From Ganoderma boninense (Eukaryota; Basidiomycota; Agaricomycetes; Polyporales; Polyporaceae): a stretch of 64,000 nt of DNA. The notes under the pieces were generated by a model. The model worked only from the letters and a program-made list of their open reading frames with translations, searched no databases and had not been told where the DNA came from. The position numbers and the translations under genes were made by a program. Positions 35,101 through 48,741 of the stretch are shown here, piece by piece (the stretch's first letter is position 1; every line of letters starts with the position of its first letter). The stretch is from assembly GCA_002900995.3 (NCBI GenBank), contig CM035315.1:295967-359966 (forward strand), given 5' to 3'.

Positions 35101-36677
35101 TGAACCTGCTCCTGGTCCGTGTCTGCCGCCGTGGCCCTGTGCAAAGAATGTCTGCGAGCCTCGGACGGGCGAGTACTCGCCGGTCGCGCACACGTACGTC
35201 AGAGGAAACACCGCGGAAACAAGCCGGGTAGGTACTGCGTCGCCACGGCGCCGCGTACCTAACCCTGGGCAGGAGCATGGCCGGCCGATGACTGCAAGAC
35301 GGCAAGGCTGGCAGCACCCGAGCGAGGACCGACACCGGCTGGACCTCGCCCTCGCTGCGAACATCGATGTCTATCCTGAGCCACCGTCGGGTGCTTCTGC
35401 TGCACGGTCAGCACACCCTCTTGAACCGGCTGGGACACACGCACCGCATACAGCCACTCTTCTGAGGCTCGGACCTCGGTCGCGACTGGCGGTGCGCGTA
35501 CGGCCCGGGCGGACAATGGCCGTCGTACTACGCAGAGCTTGGCAGGGCGGCGCGGGCGATGCCCAATCGCGCTGAAGCTGAGACGGCCGCTGGCGCAGGC
35601 AGCCGGAAACTGCAAGCGTGAGGAGACCTACATTGGTCGATATGCAACGCGCTAGACGACGGGAGCCGGAGCATCAGCCCTGAACCGCTGTTTGGGAGGG
35701 GAGCCTGGGGGGAGACGGGACGGCAGCGACGCTTGAGCATGCGGCGAGAAACGAGAGAGGCGGCCGTACCGGCCAGGGGGAACCTCTGGCTTGGCTGGAG
35801 ACGGACGGCATGCGAAGATGCGAAGATTTTGCAGACTCTCCGTAGCAGGCGAGATGCCGAACGTCTGCAATGTGCGAGGCGCCGAGTGTGGGGAATATAA
35901 GAAGAGCGCAGATGGCGGGCAAGACAGCGTGGGCTTGCACTCCTTCCGCCGGCCGGATGTCTTCGAGATGGGTGTCTCTGCACCCTGCGTACCCCGACGA
36001 CGTCGAGTGCGAGCTCGTACGACAGTTCGCGGTGTGGCGAGCACGACGATCCGTGTCGGCTGCGCAGAGAACGCTGGGTGACGGCCAGCACACAGGCACG
36101 CAGGCTGAAAGTTGCTTACCGACGTCGCCGTTGTCGTGCGGGTGAGTGGGTGGCGTGAGGGCCTGGCCGGCTGCTCGTGGACAGCAATCGCTGCGGGCGG
36201 GGGCGTGTCTGTCGCACAGCCCGCGACGGGGAGCTGGCAGTTCGGGTGGGGCGTCCGAGGAATGTTCTGCGGACGGTCTGGCAGGTGTGAAAGGGGACGC
36301 GCTTGTGACGGGTCCCGGGATGCGCTGCCCTCGCCGCCGCGACGTGAGTGCAGTGAAAGCAGGATGTATGCGCACCTCGGGGTCAAAGCTGCCGGCCTCT
36401 GGCGAGGATGTTGAGCTCAAGGGCGAGAGAGCGTCACCGCCACTGCCCTCCGAGTCCTCGTTTAGCGCCTGGCGGCGCGAACGGGCCGGCACCGGAAGCG
36501 TCGAGATAACCCTGCGGAGTGCAAGCACGGGCCTCTGGACGCGTCCAAACTGTTCTCCCACCACGCACTTGCACACGCTCCGCATACACGCCGCCCCGAT
36601 CTGGTTCAACCACGATCACTGCGTCCGGCTCAGGCACAGAGCTCTGCCAAATCCGAGCATACGAACAGGACGCCAAC

Positions 36678-39551
36678 TTGTCTTCAGACGTCTCCTCATC
36701 GACATCCCTCATTCTCCCCATCGCCGTTGTATGGCAACATACATACTACACCACACTTGTACTGGCTTTCATGTCAACTTATAAGTCCCATGCTGACCAA
36801 CCCTGTGGGCCACAAATGCCAACAGAACGATCGACGGCTCTGCCGTAACAGAAAAACGCGGAGCACACCGTCTCGTAGAAGGTGCAGAATTGCTTGGTTC
36901 AGTGCTCCACGGTGCAGTCCTTCTATCTCAGCGTTGGCCGCTTTGTAGCCGCAACCGCAACCAGAGTGCCACTGAATAGAAAGGCTCGGGGTATGTCTTG
37001 AGGCGCTCTGCCTCCCTGCCTCCTGATCCTCGTTCACCCACCACGGACCCAAGGCTAGCTGTGAGACCCACTCAACCTCCTCTGCACTTGTGCTGATACT
37101 CGTCGCTCCGCTAGACTACGTTTCAACAAGCTGACCTGGCAGAGCTCAACACGAGCATGAGGTGTCCGAAGCAGCCTTCTGCCGAGGAGGCCCAGCAAGC
37201 ACGACTCCTGCAGCAGCTAGGAGCACAGGGAATGTTCTGGCCACCCTATCCACCTGCACCACAACCCTTTTTCAACCCTTGGATGGCATCCCAGCATCCT
37301 ATGCTGGGTCCGGTGCCGCCACAGTCCCAGTTTCCGCCCCAAATGCCAGGTCTGGGCGAGTGACCGTCGTGGTTCCAGGGCCTTGTGGCAGCCGTGTCGA
37401 AGGAGATCAAGGACAGTGAGAAGAAGGCCGCGGCAGAGGGCGCGCGGAAGAGGGACGCAGCCCCCGAAGGACTGTCTGTTGAGGACGAGAAGGTCCTCGT
37501 CGACGCTCTCAGGAAGCAGAAGGAAGGACAACTAACAATGGAGCAGGTGTTTGTGGAGCTCAACATGGTAGGCATCTCCACGTTTGTGCATGGAGATCGC
37601 GCTGATCTCCTACGCAACTCTAGAAATACGGTCATACTGAGCTAGGTTAGAGCTATTTCTCACATCCAGTTGCCGTGCTATGTACTAACTGACGACGACT
37701 TCACAACAGAATGGAAGACGTTGTTCTTCGCGAACTACGAACGGCTCATTTCACAAGCGGACGCCCATTTCGTTCCTGGACAACGGGCATCTGCAGATGG
37801 CCCTAGTGCCGCTGGGCGGTCTAGCCTACCAGTCGCGTCCCGTACACGCTCAGCATCGAGGCACGAACCATCCCGGTCTTCGACAGGTACCGCTTCGCGT
37901 ACACTGTCTGATTCTGAGTCTTTGTACGTGAGATGCCTCTGTGTGCACGAGCGGGATGCTCAGCAAACTGACCACCGTACCTATCCAGCGAAGAGTCTGA
38001 GTCTGAGTCAGAATCAGACTCGGACTCGGACTCGGAATCAGGGTTGGACTGGGACAAGCTCAGCTACTTCGACGAGTCGGACAGCTCACGTGCGAACACG
38101 ACGCGCCCGCACACCACCCAAACACCCCGGACACCCGCGCCGACCAGCAGCGCCAAGCCGGCACGCGGGGCCCAGGCACCCGTCCGGGTCACTGACGCAG
38201 ACCTCCGCAGGATGGCGCAGTACCGGTGCGAGCACGGCGACGACAGCGAGCCAGGCCGCTACAGCAAACCACGCTGGCGGGAGTTCGCGCGCCGCCCAGA
38301 GGTGCGTCCCGTCATGCCTGTTTTGCCCCGCCCCTTCGTCGCGCTCCCGGGATGAAAGTGAGTACTGATCGAGGAGCGCGCTCATAGAATCACAAGCGTA
38401 CGTTGGCCGCCTGGATATGCGTCCCGCGCAGGCATGCAGCCGGTACGTGTGCCCCACACTCCACTTTCCCTGCCCCCCCCCCCCGCCGGAGCGTGGATGC
38501 GCGAGTGCGTGCTGACTTCCGACTCGGATCGGCCCCGCACCTCTCTCTCTGTCTCAGTGATTGACCGGTATGTGAGGGAGTACCGGCTGCAGGGCAAAGT
38601 CGTGGAGTCCAAGCCCGTTCTACCCATTCACCGGCAACCCCTGCAGCCCGGAAAATCCTTCCTCACGGCGTCGTCTCACGGAGCTGGGGTGCAAGGCCAA
38701 GACATCGCCCTCGAGGCTAAACAGAAGGTCGGCGCGGATAGGAAGAACGGGGGCCGAGGTGGCCTGGGCTCTGGGAACAGGGCGAGAAGGCGTCAAAACG
38801 CGGACGTGGACCGGATGGACATCATCGAGTTGACTGACTGACGAGAAAGAGGTGTAGGAGGGCGTATGCGTCTGAAGGTTGAGTGCGAAGTGCGTGCATG
38901 CTCTAGAGTTTGATTTGATGTTTGGTTGCTGTTGACCGATGACGGTTGTTGTGCACTGTGTATGTTCTTCATAGATCCTAAGACAATCAACGACTTCGAC
39001 TGAGTGACGGGTGCGTCATCTGGTGATACCTGTGGGTCCGGCTGTTCAGCTCTCGTATTGGTCTTGTGAAAAGCCTCTAGGAGGGAAATCTGGGTGGAAT
39101 CTGTTCGTGAATCCTAGTGAGCCTTATTTACATTTCGAGCTCGCTCTATGGCTGCTGCCCGTTCATACAGTCAATTTGTTGTCATCCTAGCTCCTCATAC
39201 CGCAAACCCACTCTCCTCTTTGCCCCACATAGCAGGCCAGTCCCGGCTGATCGAAGAGGGCAAGTCGTACCTCTCCGGCAGCCTTACCAGCCAATCAATT
39301 TCTTCCAGCCTGCTCGAGACCTCCGCGTCCACCACGACGACCTCCTCCTCGGCTCTGAGAGCTCGCAGCCGCGCAACGTCGTGCGCATCCCAGTGCACCT
39401 CCGGCGCGAACCGGATGGTGACGACGAGGCGGCGAATGGGCATGCCGAGTGCAGCGCGCGCCGCGAGCGCCACCTCGAGCTCCCCGATCTCGTCGCTCGA
39501 CTCCACGGAGGTCCACAGCGTGTCCAGCGGCCAGTGCTCCTCCAACTGATG
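36678..39551. repeat. Segmental duplication unit A, copy 2
   Basis: Second copy of 15231-18122. The left junction with B2 is within about 20 bp of 36678. From about 38940 to 39551 it is practically identical to A1, but it is clearly more diverged before 37700. Confidence 0.85.
36980..38841 (+). pseudogene. Copy 2 of the Ser/Asp-repeat gene, with a nonsense codon
   Basis: Same exon layout as 15530-17413 and same C-terminus (MDIIELTD). A CGA codon in A1 (Gly-Glu-Arg-Pro) is TGA here at 37361-37363, ending the frame early in the main exon. It is a C-to-T change at a CpG, as methylated cytosine deamination would give. The ACTCGG hexamer tract has two fewer units than A1. Downstream exons remain open, so decay is recent, or translation could restart further down (unproven). 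Confidence 0.6.
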
Positions 39552-39629
39552 CCCCTGTCCCTTGCCGCTCCGTTCGTATTCAGGCGGCGACGGGGCGCGG
39601 GGCCCTAGCGGTGTTTGTCGCGCAGCGGG
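39195..39629 (-). pseudogene. F-box gene 3' fragment in unit A2/B3
   Basis: Identical in its reading frame to the fragment at 17766-18200. It ends at the same stop and is cut at the same A/B junction. Confidence 0.7.
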
Positions 39630-42600
39630 GCGAGGCGACGTGTTTCAGCCAGAGAATCAAACACGGACTCTCTCTGTACTCCGGGGAGTGGAAGGTTGTA
39701 GGTAGCAGATGTACTCCTAGCAGATGTGCTGTGGGTAGTGTTGTGGGCAGTGGGAGTGCTGTGGGCAGTGGGAGTGCTATGGGCAGTCGGTGCTTTGACT
39801 TCTCTTTCGCGGCGTGTGTTCGACACATACATGCACAGTATTTACACTAGCAAATATATTTTCTTCGCCCGGACGAGGCCACAGCGCGACTGCATTGCGT
39901 GCACTACATACACGTATACGTACCCGGGATGCGGCGAGGGCTATGCATCCTAAGATTCTATTCATTCCTTCAGCGCGGAATCCGAGCGACTCGACCGGTT
40001 TCAGTTGCGGGAGGAAGCGAACTCCGGGAGTGGAGTGGATGCACTTACCACTGTGCACGCGCTGTCGTCCCGCAAATGACGCGACATTTGTCTCCCATCC
40101 GAACACTTCCAGTGGTCGCTGTGTCGCTCGACGACGACGTCGCCTCTGTTGCTTGCGAGCAACGATCAACACTCGCGCTAGACCGCAAACCGACGCGAAA
40201 TAGCACTCACCGGTCGCCTGTTCCGACACCCGTTTCACTCGCCCTCACCGCCCCCATGCGTTGAATGCCGGAATCTTCTCAACGATGGCTTGCATCGACT
40301 CGTGCCGCCGCTGCCGCCGCCATGACCTTCGCGGCGCGAAGCAGCCGGCTGGCCCGTTCTTTTGAGGGCCAGATGACTCGATATTCTATACACCATCATG
40401 GTGAGAACAAAGGCCCACCCCCGGCAGAGTACTCACCTTGAAGATTGCGGTTGAAAAGCGGCCGGGCGCTCCGCTCCACAGTTCACCGTAGAAGCAAATG
40501 CTTGGGGGAGGCCGGCCGCATTCTCCATCGCACGCGCCATCAGGCTCTGTCGGCCATTCCGCCGCTCCGAGACCTGGACACCGAGAAGCCACAGGGAGGA
40601 AAAGATGCGACAAGAGCACTCACCAGTCTGCTCTTGCCGCCTGCTGCCCTGCCACGCCGCGGCTGCCAAGTCGCAGGTCGAGGTTCCTGCTCAAGGCGTC
40701 GAGAACAGCTCGCCCCGAGTCGTCGTCCGAGTCGATTTCGCAGACGAGATCCAACGTTGTGTGGGTGTCGAACAATGTTCAATGGGAAACGCACCTGAAC
40801 AATCCAAGCGTTAAAAGCAGAGCGAGAATGGCCACCAAATGATGCTCACCATGAACGTCGCGAACGCCTGCACTCCGCGAGGGCGTGCGAAATGCTGCCG
40901 GGCGCCCCGTTGCGCATTCTTGGTGGAAGAGCACCGCTGGGATACCAGGGGGAGAACGAGGTGCTGTGAGGATGCTGTGAGTGTTTACATGGATGTTGAC
41001 GGCCGTCCTCGCCGCGCAAGTTCGTCCGGTGCGGGCAATCCATTGCGACTGGCCGTTGGTCCGCATACTCCTCTCCCGAGCCGCTGCGAAACCTGCACTT
41101 ACCCGTGAGGCCTCCATCCAGGAAACCGATGGCCAGGTGAAACAGCGCGTGTCCTGCGACACTGTGGAGAGGCGATGTAGTGCAAGGCGTCGATTGTGGA
41201 TTCGCATGAAGATAGCGCAGGGAGCGGAGAGGTGGCGGTCGAAAATGCAGGGACGGGGTGCTCTGTTGAATAGAGTTGAATGCGAGTTGACGATGGCTTC
41301 GCTCGAATGAATGGCGGGGTCGAGAGGGGAGCCGTGGCATCGCGTTGTTCTCAGCGAGCGGGCTGGGAATCTTGAGATGTGGGGTGAAGGCGAGCGAGCC
41401 AGCGAGGGTAGGGTGGGGAACTGAAGGCAGAGGGGGGAGCAGCGCGACAACGTAACGGCGCCCGGGACGCACCGCATGCCTCAGATGCCATACAAGTACT
41501 TTGAGGACATCGCGCGACTCGTCGGCGTCCGCCGGAGGTTTCTTACGTCTCCACGAAAGGGCCGGGAAAAGGCTGGAAACGTGCCGATATCAGCCCCGGC
41601 CGCCGCCTCACAAATCAGAAAACGACCTACCTCTGCCGAGTGTCTTTGGCGCATCCTCGGAGCCGGCTCGGTAGATATTGGAATTGAGCCTCAGTACTCG
41701 GTCTCTAGCCGCAGCGTATTCAATACGGTGCCGACTACCTGACACACTACAGGGACAGACAGTCGGATGTGAGCCCGTGCACGGGTTTCCTATTTAATCA
41801 CTCGCCTTGGCTGCCGTTTGTACGCAGCGTATATCCTGCACGCTTGTCCCGGATACCGAGGAGAGGTAACCAATGATGCAATCTGCAGGGTGAGCAATCA
41901 AAGTCTGACATTTCAGAGGCAAACGAAGGCGAAAATGCCGCATCTCAGCCAACGGCCTCTGGCGCAGTCTCGGAGCCGGCTCCGACATTGGAATTGAGCC
42001 TCAGACTCGGGCTCTCGCCTCAGCCTATGTATTCAAGAGGATGCCGGCTGCCTGATGCTCAGCCGAGGCGCACAGTCGCGCATGTCCAGAGGGACAGCCA
42101 GTCAGATGCCGGCGCATAGGCCACAACATTTCCACCCGATCACTTACCTCAGCTCCGACACACCCCTTTGGGTTCGTTGCGGAATTGGGATGGGGTGGTA
42201 ACCATCGAGTCAGTCTCAGAGCCAATCTCGAACTGCTCAGTCGAGGGATCAGCTTCCGGAGATTCACCAGGCAAACCCACAACAGAGATGACGCACCTCT
42301 GCCAAGCACCTCTGGCGAAGACTCGAAGCCGACGATATTGGAATTGAGCCGAGTGCCGGGCTCTCACCGCGATTGCCGACTACCTATGGAGTGTGACTGG
42401 TGCCATGTACAGGGGAGGAACCATCCGGATGTCGGGTGCGTCATGCCAACCCTGGTGTGTCCATCCAATTACGCACCTTCGCTTCGCTTTCGCTACGGTC
42501 CAGGGACGACGACGACTCCGGCCCCTCCGTGCTCGCTCGGAGAAGGTGGGGATCACAAAGGCAATTCTACGAACGTGAGATTGCAGCATGCACGATCGGG

Positions 42601-45600
42601 ACGCACACATCAGGTCAATTTGACGGCTGTTGTCCCCGCCAAGCTCAGCTCGGTGTGCGTACCTTTTTCTCGGAGTGTGCTCCGTTCCGTGCCCCCGGTG
42701 CCCCCACAGGGCTGGTCCCTCGCATGCGCACTGTGCGGTCGCACGCGGCTCGGCCGGGCATCTGGACAACGTGAAGTCGGTGAGCTGTGCCTCGCGAACC
42801 CTGTCAGATGGGAGCCGATACGCGGGGCGTATCCTGTAACCATTCTGGTGGCGGAACGGGCGCCGCACCGCAGTAGCGACGCCTCAATTCGACCGCCTCC
42901 GAGCCCCGAAAAGCCGTCTTCATTCAAGCGGACTCGGACTCTGTGGGCTATCCGCGTGCAGACGGCTTAGATCGCACTCGGAGCCCGCCTGTTGCCAGAG
43001 ACTTGCAGTGCGGCATCCTTGAAGGCGGATGCCCGGTGGCCTAGATTCTAATGCACCCATTCTCATGGCGGTCTGCTCCGGGGGCCGCGACTCACAAGCT
43101 CACAAATAATTACAAACACAGCGGCAACATTTTCCGCCGTCCGGATGCACTCTCGCATGTTCAAATGACGTACTCACTTGCAATACCGGTTGTACCTGGC
43201 TGTCGTGAGGACAGCCAGCCGAGCGCAGGGCCGAGCAGCCGCGACAGGATTGCGGCGCACTTGCAGCGGCAGGAAGGGAGGCCCTGAAGCGGTTGTTGCG
43301 GAGCGTAGAGACCGGCGAGACAGACGGACTCTTGCGAGGCGCAGAGGCGGCGGAAACGCGGTTGCGGCCAGACCCTACTAGCACAGCCAACATCTCCCCC
43401 GTCGTGAGAGCATCAAGAATGCAAAATCAAAGCTCAGGAATGGTTTCAGTATCTGTATGCGGCGAGATCGGAATGCGGAGGGCCCCCGCGGCGCCATGGT
43501 GGTGGTCGAGAGCAGAGAAGGGATGCAGGTAAGCGCCGAAAGCGAGCGAGCCAAATGTGGAACGGCTCAGCTCGATCTGCTCGGACTCGCATGCCAGACG
43601 GTTCACCTACAGTGAGTCGCCCGGCACATCGCAACAGGTTTGTGTCTCAAAATATATGCAGCTAAATCATCCCGATAACGGTGCAGACGATGCGGAAAAA
43701 AACATTTTGGTTGGGGTGCCCGAGCGTTGCATATAGGCCAGTATATTCGACACGGGACTACTTCCCGGTGCCGTAGTTTGCAGTGTGCTGGATAAATTGC
43801 AGTGGATGCATACCAATTTGTCAAACCGTTCGCCCGACCGAGTCCGAGGCACGCAGCTCAGGTTTCTCCGAGCATCCTAAGCACGAACACATGGTGCATG
43901 CAATACTCGATGTCAGCCTGCACGCTCGAAACAGCACTGGCACGCAGCTGTGGTGTCTACGAGCATCCTAGTATAGATGTACCCAAAGACCTTCGACCAC
44001 GCTCCGTCCGCTGCGCATCCCACACCCACCCGAGAAAACAGACAGACGATTCGCAGAAAGGAATCTTCTCCCCAAGGAGACACCGTGGCGTTGTTCGCTG
44101 TCGAAGGGACACCAGTGCGCATGCGGAGCGTTCTCAACCCCGTGCGCATACGCACTCTCATCGTACTGGGGAGACGTGCTGGGTAGCCGCGTAGTCGTGG
44201 CGTTCGGTGCGACCGGCTCGCTGCCGTCAATGACGCGGTCGGCCGAAGCGTAGGGAGAAGCTTGAGCCTGCTCCTCGTCCGTGTCTGCGGTCGTGGCCCT
44301 GTGCCAGAATCCGTTGACGGAAACACTCGCCGGCCGTGTGCGCGTGCGTCAGAGAGGTGGCCGCAACAAGCCGGCTGTGGACTGCGTCGCAAGGGCGCGT
44401 AGCTAACCCTGAGCAGGCACATGGCCAGCCGACGACTGACATGCGACAGCCCGCAAACGGCATCCATCCCGGCCACATTGGGGTATTCCTGCTTCTGCGC
44501 GGTCAGCATGCACTTTCGAGCTGCTGCACGCACCACATGCAGACCTTGTCCTCGAGCACGATCGCGACCCGCGGCTCGCGGGGCACACGGCGGAAATTGT
44601 CCAGAGAGACCGCTGAAACAAACCGGCTGTAAATTGCGCCGCGACAGCGCGTAACTGACCCCAAGCAGAGGGATAACAACGGGCGGACCTTGCCATCACC
44701 GTGAACAGCGTCCATCGCCAGCCACTGTGGGGTGGTTCCGTTGCTGCCGCGCATGCATGTCCAGCGCGGATCCTCGCTGGCTGCAACAGGAGGCACCGCG
44801 AACAAAGTCCGTCGTACGTAGAGCTTGGCAGGGCGGCGTGCACGATGCCCATTCGCGCTGCAGCTGAGACAGCCGCTGGTGCCGGCGGGCGAAAGCTGCA
44901 AGCGCGGCAGGGACGTACGTCGGTCCATCCGTAACCGGTCAGCCGACAGTCCGAGTACACATTACCAGGATACGTGATGCGAATTTACATACCCCCGAGC
45001 CGAGCCGACATCCCACTGTCCGGCGTTGGGTTGGACTTGGCCCCGCTGGTGGCCGAGGTTTGGCTCTGCACGATGGTCCGTGTCCATGTCGACGCGGCTC
45101 TGGGGTGAGGAGATTGCGCCACGTCGGGGCACGACAAGTACGCCAAGTGGATGGAGAGCCTGGAAGAGTCCGGCAAGGAGGCGGACTCAGCTGCAGTCGA
45201 CGGGACGTCGGGCAGGCGAGACGTGACGGCGAGATACGAGAGAAGCGGTCGTGCCGGCCAGGGATGCAGACGCGTGGGGTGGACCAAAGACCTGGCCGGA
45301 AGCGGACGGCAGTCGGCAGATGCGAAGATCATCCGGACGCGAGAGCGGGACGGCCCCGTGTACGAGAGACTGATAGCGCGCGGATGGGGGGAAAGACTGC
45401 GTGCACTTGTTCTCATGCCCTTCGAGAGGGGGCTTCCAGTCCCTGCACGCCGCGGAGCCCGATCGCCTCGACACGAGTTGCGTTCCGAACTCGTACGCAG
45501 GTTGCGATATGGTGGGCACGGCGATCGGTGTTGGACATGTGGAACACTGGGCAGTGATCAGCACACGGGCGAGCAGTCGCAAGACTGCTTACTGACGTCG

Positions 45601-48600
45601 TCGCTGCACTGCAGGCGAGTGGACAGTGCGAGGGCCTGCCTGGTTGTTCGTCTTGCCAAGCATCCTGAGCATGAAGACCGCGCTGGAACTCAAGTTTGAT
45701 TGAGTCCTGGACGGAATATTCCAAGCCCACTACACCTGTCATCCGTCGATAAACGGACAGACGATTCGCAGAGGGGATCTTCGACAGGACATCATTCCAC
45801 GCACACTCACCGTCCTCAGGCCCATGCGTATACACACTCTCATCGTACTGGGTCGCGCACACGCAGCCTCGTAGTCGTGGCGTTCGGGCAATCGAGTCGG
45901 TACCAGCCTGAGCAATGGCTGCTGAAGCGTAGGGAGAAGCTTGAACCTGCTCCCGGTCCGTGTCTGCCGCCGTGGCCCTGTGCAAAGAATGTCGGCGAGC
46001 GTCGACGGGCGAGTACTCGCCGGTCGCGCACACGTACGTCGGAGGAAACGCCGCCGAAACAAGCCGGGTAGGTACTGCGTCGCCACGGCGCGCGTACCTA
46101 ACCCTGGGCAGGAGCATGGCCGGCCGATGACTGCAAGACGGCGAGGCTGGCAGCACCCGAGCGAGGACCGACACCGGCTGCACCTCGCCCTCGCTGCGAA
46201 CATCGATGTCTATCCCGAGCCACCGTTGGGTGCTTTTGCTGCACGGTCAGCACGCCCGCTCGAACGGGCTGGGACACACGCACCGCATACAGCGAGTCTT
46301 CTGAGGCTCGTACCTCGGTGGTGACTCGGGATGCGCGTACGGCGGACAATGGCCGTCGTACTACGCAGAGCTTGGCAGGGCGGCGCGGGCGATGCCCAAT
46401 TGCGCTGAAGCTGAGACGGCCGCCGGCGCAGGCAGTCGGAAGCTGCAAGCGTGAGGAGACCTACATTGTCGATATGCAACGCGCTAGCCGACAGCCAAAT
46501 GTACGTGATGTGAACTTACGGGTCGATATGCAAACCGGCGTCCGAAGTTGGGTTGGAGCGAGGAGCGGGCGTGGCCCGACTGGTGGTGGTTTTGCGTGCG
46601 CGACGGTCCGTGTCTATGTCGAGACAGCAGAGCGGGAGACTGCGGTTCGGGGCACGACGGCATCATGCTCGACCGGCAGGGAGCCGGAGCATCAGCTCCG
46701 GACAGTTTTTTGGGGAGGGGACCTGAGGGGAGATGGATGGCAAGCGACGCTTGACTGTGAGCACGCGGCGAGAGACGAAGAGGCGGCCGTACCGGCCAGG
46801 GGGAACCTCTGGCTTGGCTGGAGACAGACGGCAGTGCGAAGATGCGAGGATATTGCAGGCATCCTAGCAGGCGAGATGCGGAACGTCTGCCGTGTGCGAG
46901 GCGCTGAATGTGGGGTATATAAGCAGGGCGCGGATGGGGCAAGACGGCATGCACTTGTACTCCTTCCGCCGGCCTGATGTCTTCGAGATGGGTGTCTCTG
47001 CACCTGCGTACCCGACGACGTCGAGTGCGAGCTCGTACGACAGTTCGCGGTGTGGCGAGCTCGACGATCCGTGTTGGCCACGCAGAGAACGCTGGGCGAT
47101 GGGCCAGCACACAGGCACGCAGGCCTGAAGGTTGCTTTACCGACGTCGCCGTTGTCGTGCGGTGAGTGGTGGCGTGAGGGCCTGGCCGGCTGCTCGTGGA
47201 CAGCAATCGCTGCGGGCGGGGGCGTGTCTGTCGCACAGCCCGCGACGGGGAGCTGGCAGTTCGGGTGGGGCGTCCGAGGAATGTTCTGCGGACGGTCTGG
47301 CAGGTGTGAAAGGGGAACGCGCTTGTGAGACTGTCCCGGGATGCCTGCCTCGCCGCCGCGACGTGAGTGCAGTGAAAGCAGATGTATGCGCACTCGGGTC
47401 AAAGCTGCGGCCTCTGGCGAGGATGTGAGCTCAAGGGCGAGAGAGCGTCACGCCACGTGCCGCACTTCCGAGTCCTCGTTTAGCGCCTGGAGGCGCGAAC
47501 GGGCCGCACCGGAAGCGTCGAGATAACCCGCGCAGTGCAAGCACGCGGCCTCTGGACGCGTCCAAACTGTTCTCCACCACGCACTGGCACACGCTCCGCA
47601 TACATGCATGCCCCGATCTGGTTCAACACGGGCCGCCCTTGTCATCAGCGTGCCACTATCACTGCGTCCGGCTCAGGCACAGAGCTCTGCCAAATCCGAG
47701 CATACGAACAGGACGCCAACGTCAATCCCGCATATGGGCATGAAGCACGGCAACGTCCTTCTGCATTTGCGATCTGCACGGTCTGGCGGTCGGTCGGTCC
47801 ACCGCCGTTCGACGCGTACCTAAAAGTTAGACGGGTGTGGAAGGGAAATCGCGATCTGCTCTCAACATTCCTAACGACCACCATGGCCCTCGCCCCACCA
47901 CGGCTTCAACAACGGCTTCAAATAATGCCCGTCTTCGGCCTCGGTACCGTGCGGTTATACCTTCTCCTCCCAGCGATCAGCGCTGATATAGAGGATCCCC
48001 CTCTCCAGGCACCTGGCAATCGAAGCCAGAGGAGGTCGAGGCTGCCGTGGAATATGCTCTCAAGGAGGCGGGTTATCACATCGATGCTGCGGATGGTGTG
48101 TCGCGAATCATCCTCAGCGACCCACACCGTAGACACCTTAGTTTTGGAATACCTTGCAAGGAACTAATGCTTGCCCCACGCATATAGGGGATACGTAATG
48201 AGAAACAATCGGGGTTTTCCGGATCCGGTTTCCCGCCCTACGGGGGATCTTCGACGCCTTCCGTTCCTATCATTCAGATTATGCGTTTAATTTTCGCCTT
48301 TTAGGTACGAGCAAGATTGGGCGACGCGCCTGCACATCGGCGAAAGCGCCCTCGACGAGTCCCTCACAACCTCAGCCTCGACTACCTCGATCGTGAGTCC
48401 ATTCTACTCTACATAGTCACCACACCCGTAACCCGCTCACCACCATCCCAACGACCCCGCGCCAGTCTCCCTCGTGACGGCCGATCCTCCTGAACCGAAC
48501 GGCAACCACCCGAACTTCCCGACCTCCCGAACGGCACCGCGACGTCGTGCGCGATGGCCGCGGCGAGAAGTGGAAGCAGCTCGAGGCGATGGTCAAAAGC

Positions 48601-48641
48601 GCAAGCTGCGCGCTGATCGGCGTCTCGAACTGCTCGAGTGC
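39552..48641. repeat. Segmental duplication unit B, copy 3, indel-rich towards a gap
   Basis: From 40440 to 41850 almost identical to B1. From about 42260 onward it differs from B1 chiefly by scattered one-base insertions and deletions, which become dense from about 47330 to 48641. It shares the B1-specific features where readable. This pattern fits low-quality sequence at a contig end better than biological decay. Confidence 0.8.
47883..48641 (+). pseudogene. AKR copy 3, corrupted and truncated by the gap
   Basis: Begins ATGGCCCTCGCCCC as AKR1 does, and follows AKR1 intron by intron (for example cccacgcatatag before exon 3). Many one-base indels break every exon, and the sequence stops at the N run within exon 5. 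It matches AKR1 rather than AKR4 in intron 2, which is short. It is probably AKR1-like sequence with read errors. Confidence 0.65.
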
Positions 48642-48741
48642 NNNNNNNNNNNNNNNNNNNNNNNNNNNNNNNNNNNNNNNNNNNNNNNNNNNNNNNNNNN
48701 NNNNNNNNNNNNNNNNNNNNNNNNNNNNNNNNNNNNNNNNN
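48642..48741. other. Assembly gap of 100 N
   Basis: Exactly 100 ambiguous bases, a conventional size for a gap of unknown length. The left flank is AKR exon 5 of B3 and the right flank starts about 2 kb into unit B, so at least the end of one AKR and the first 2 kb of B4 are missing. Confidence 0.98.

Larger units (their letters stand above)
27886..36677. repeat. Segmental duplication unit B, copy 2 (AKR lost)
   Basis: Aligns with B1 from 18123 to 26325, with about 90-99% identity varying by tract: about 32690-33800 is almost identical to 22120-23230, while other parts are clearly more diverged. It holds a private 696-bp transposon (28675-29370) and a private segment at about 31852-32106. 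It breaks off at gacgccaac, about 165 bp before the AKR start would be, and continues into unit A2. Confidence 0.85.
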
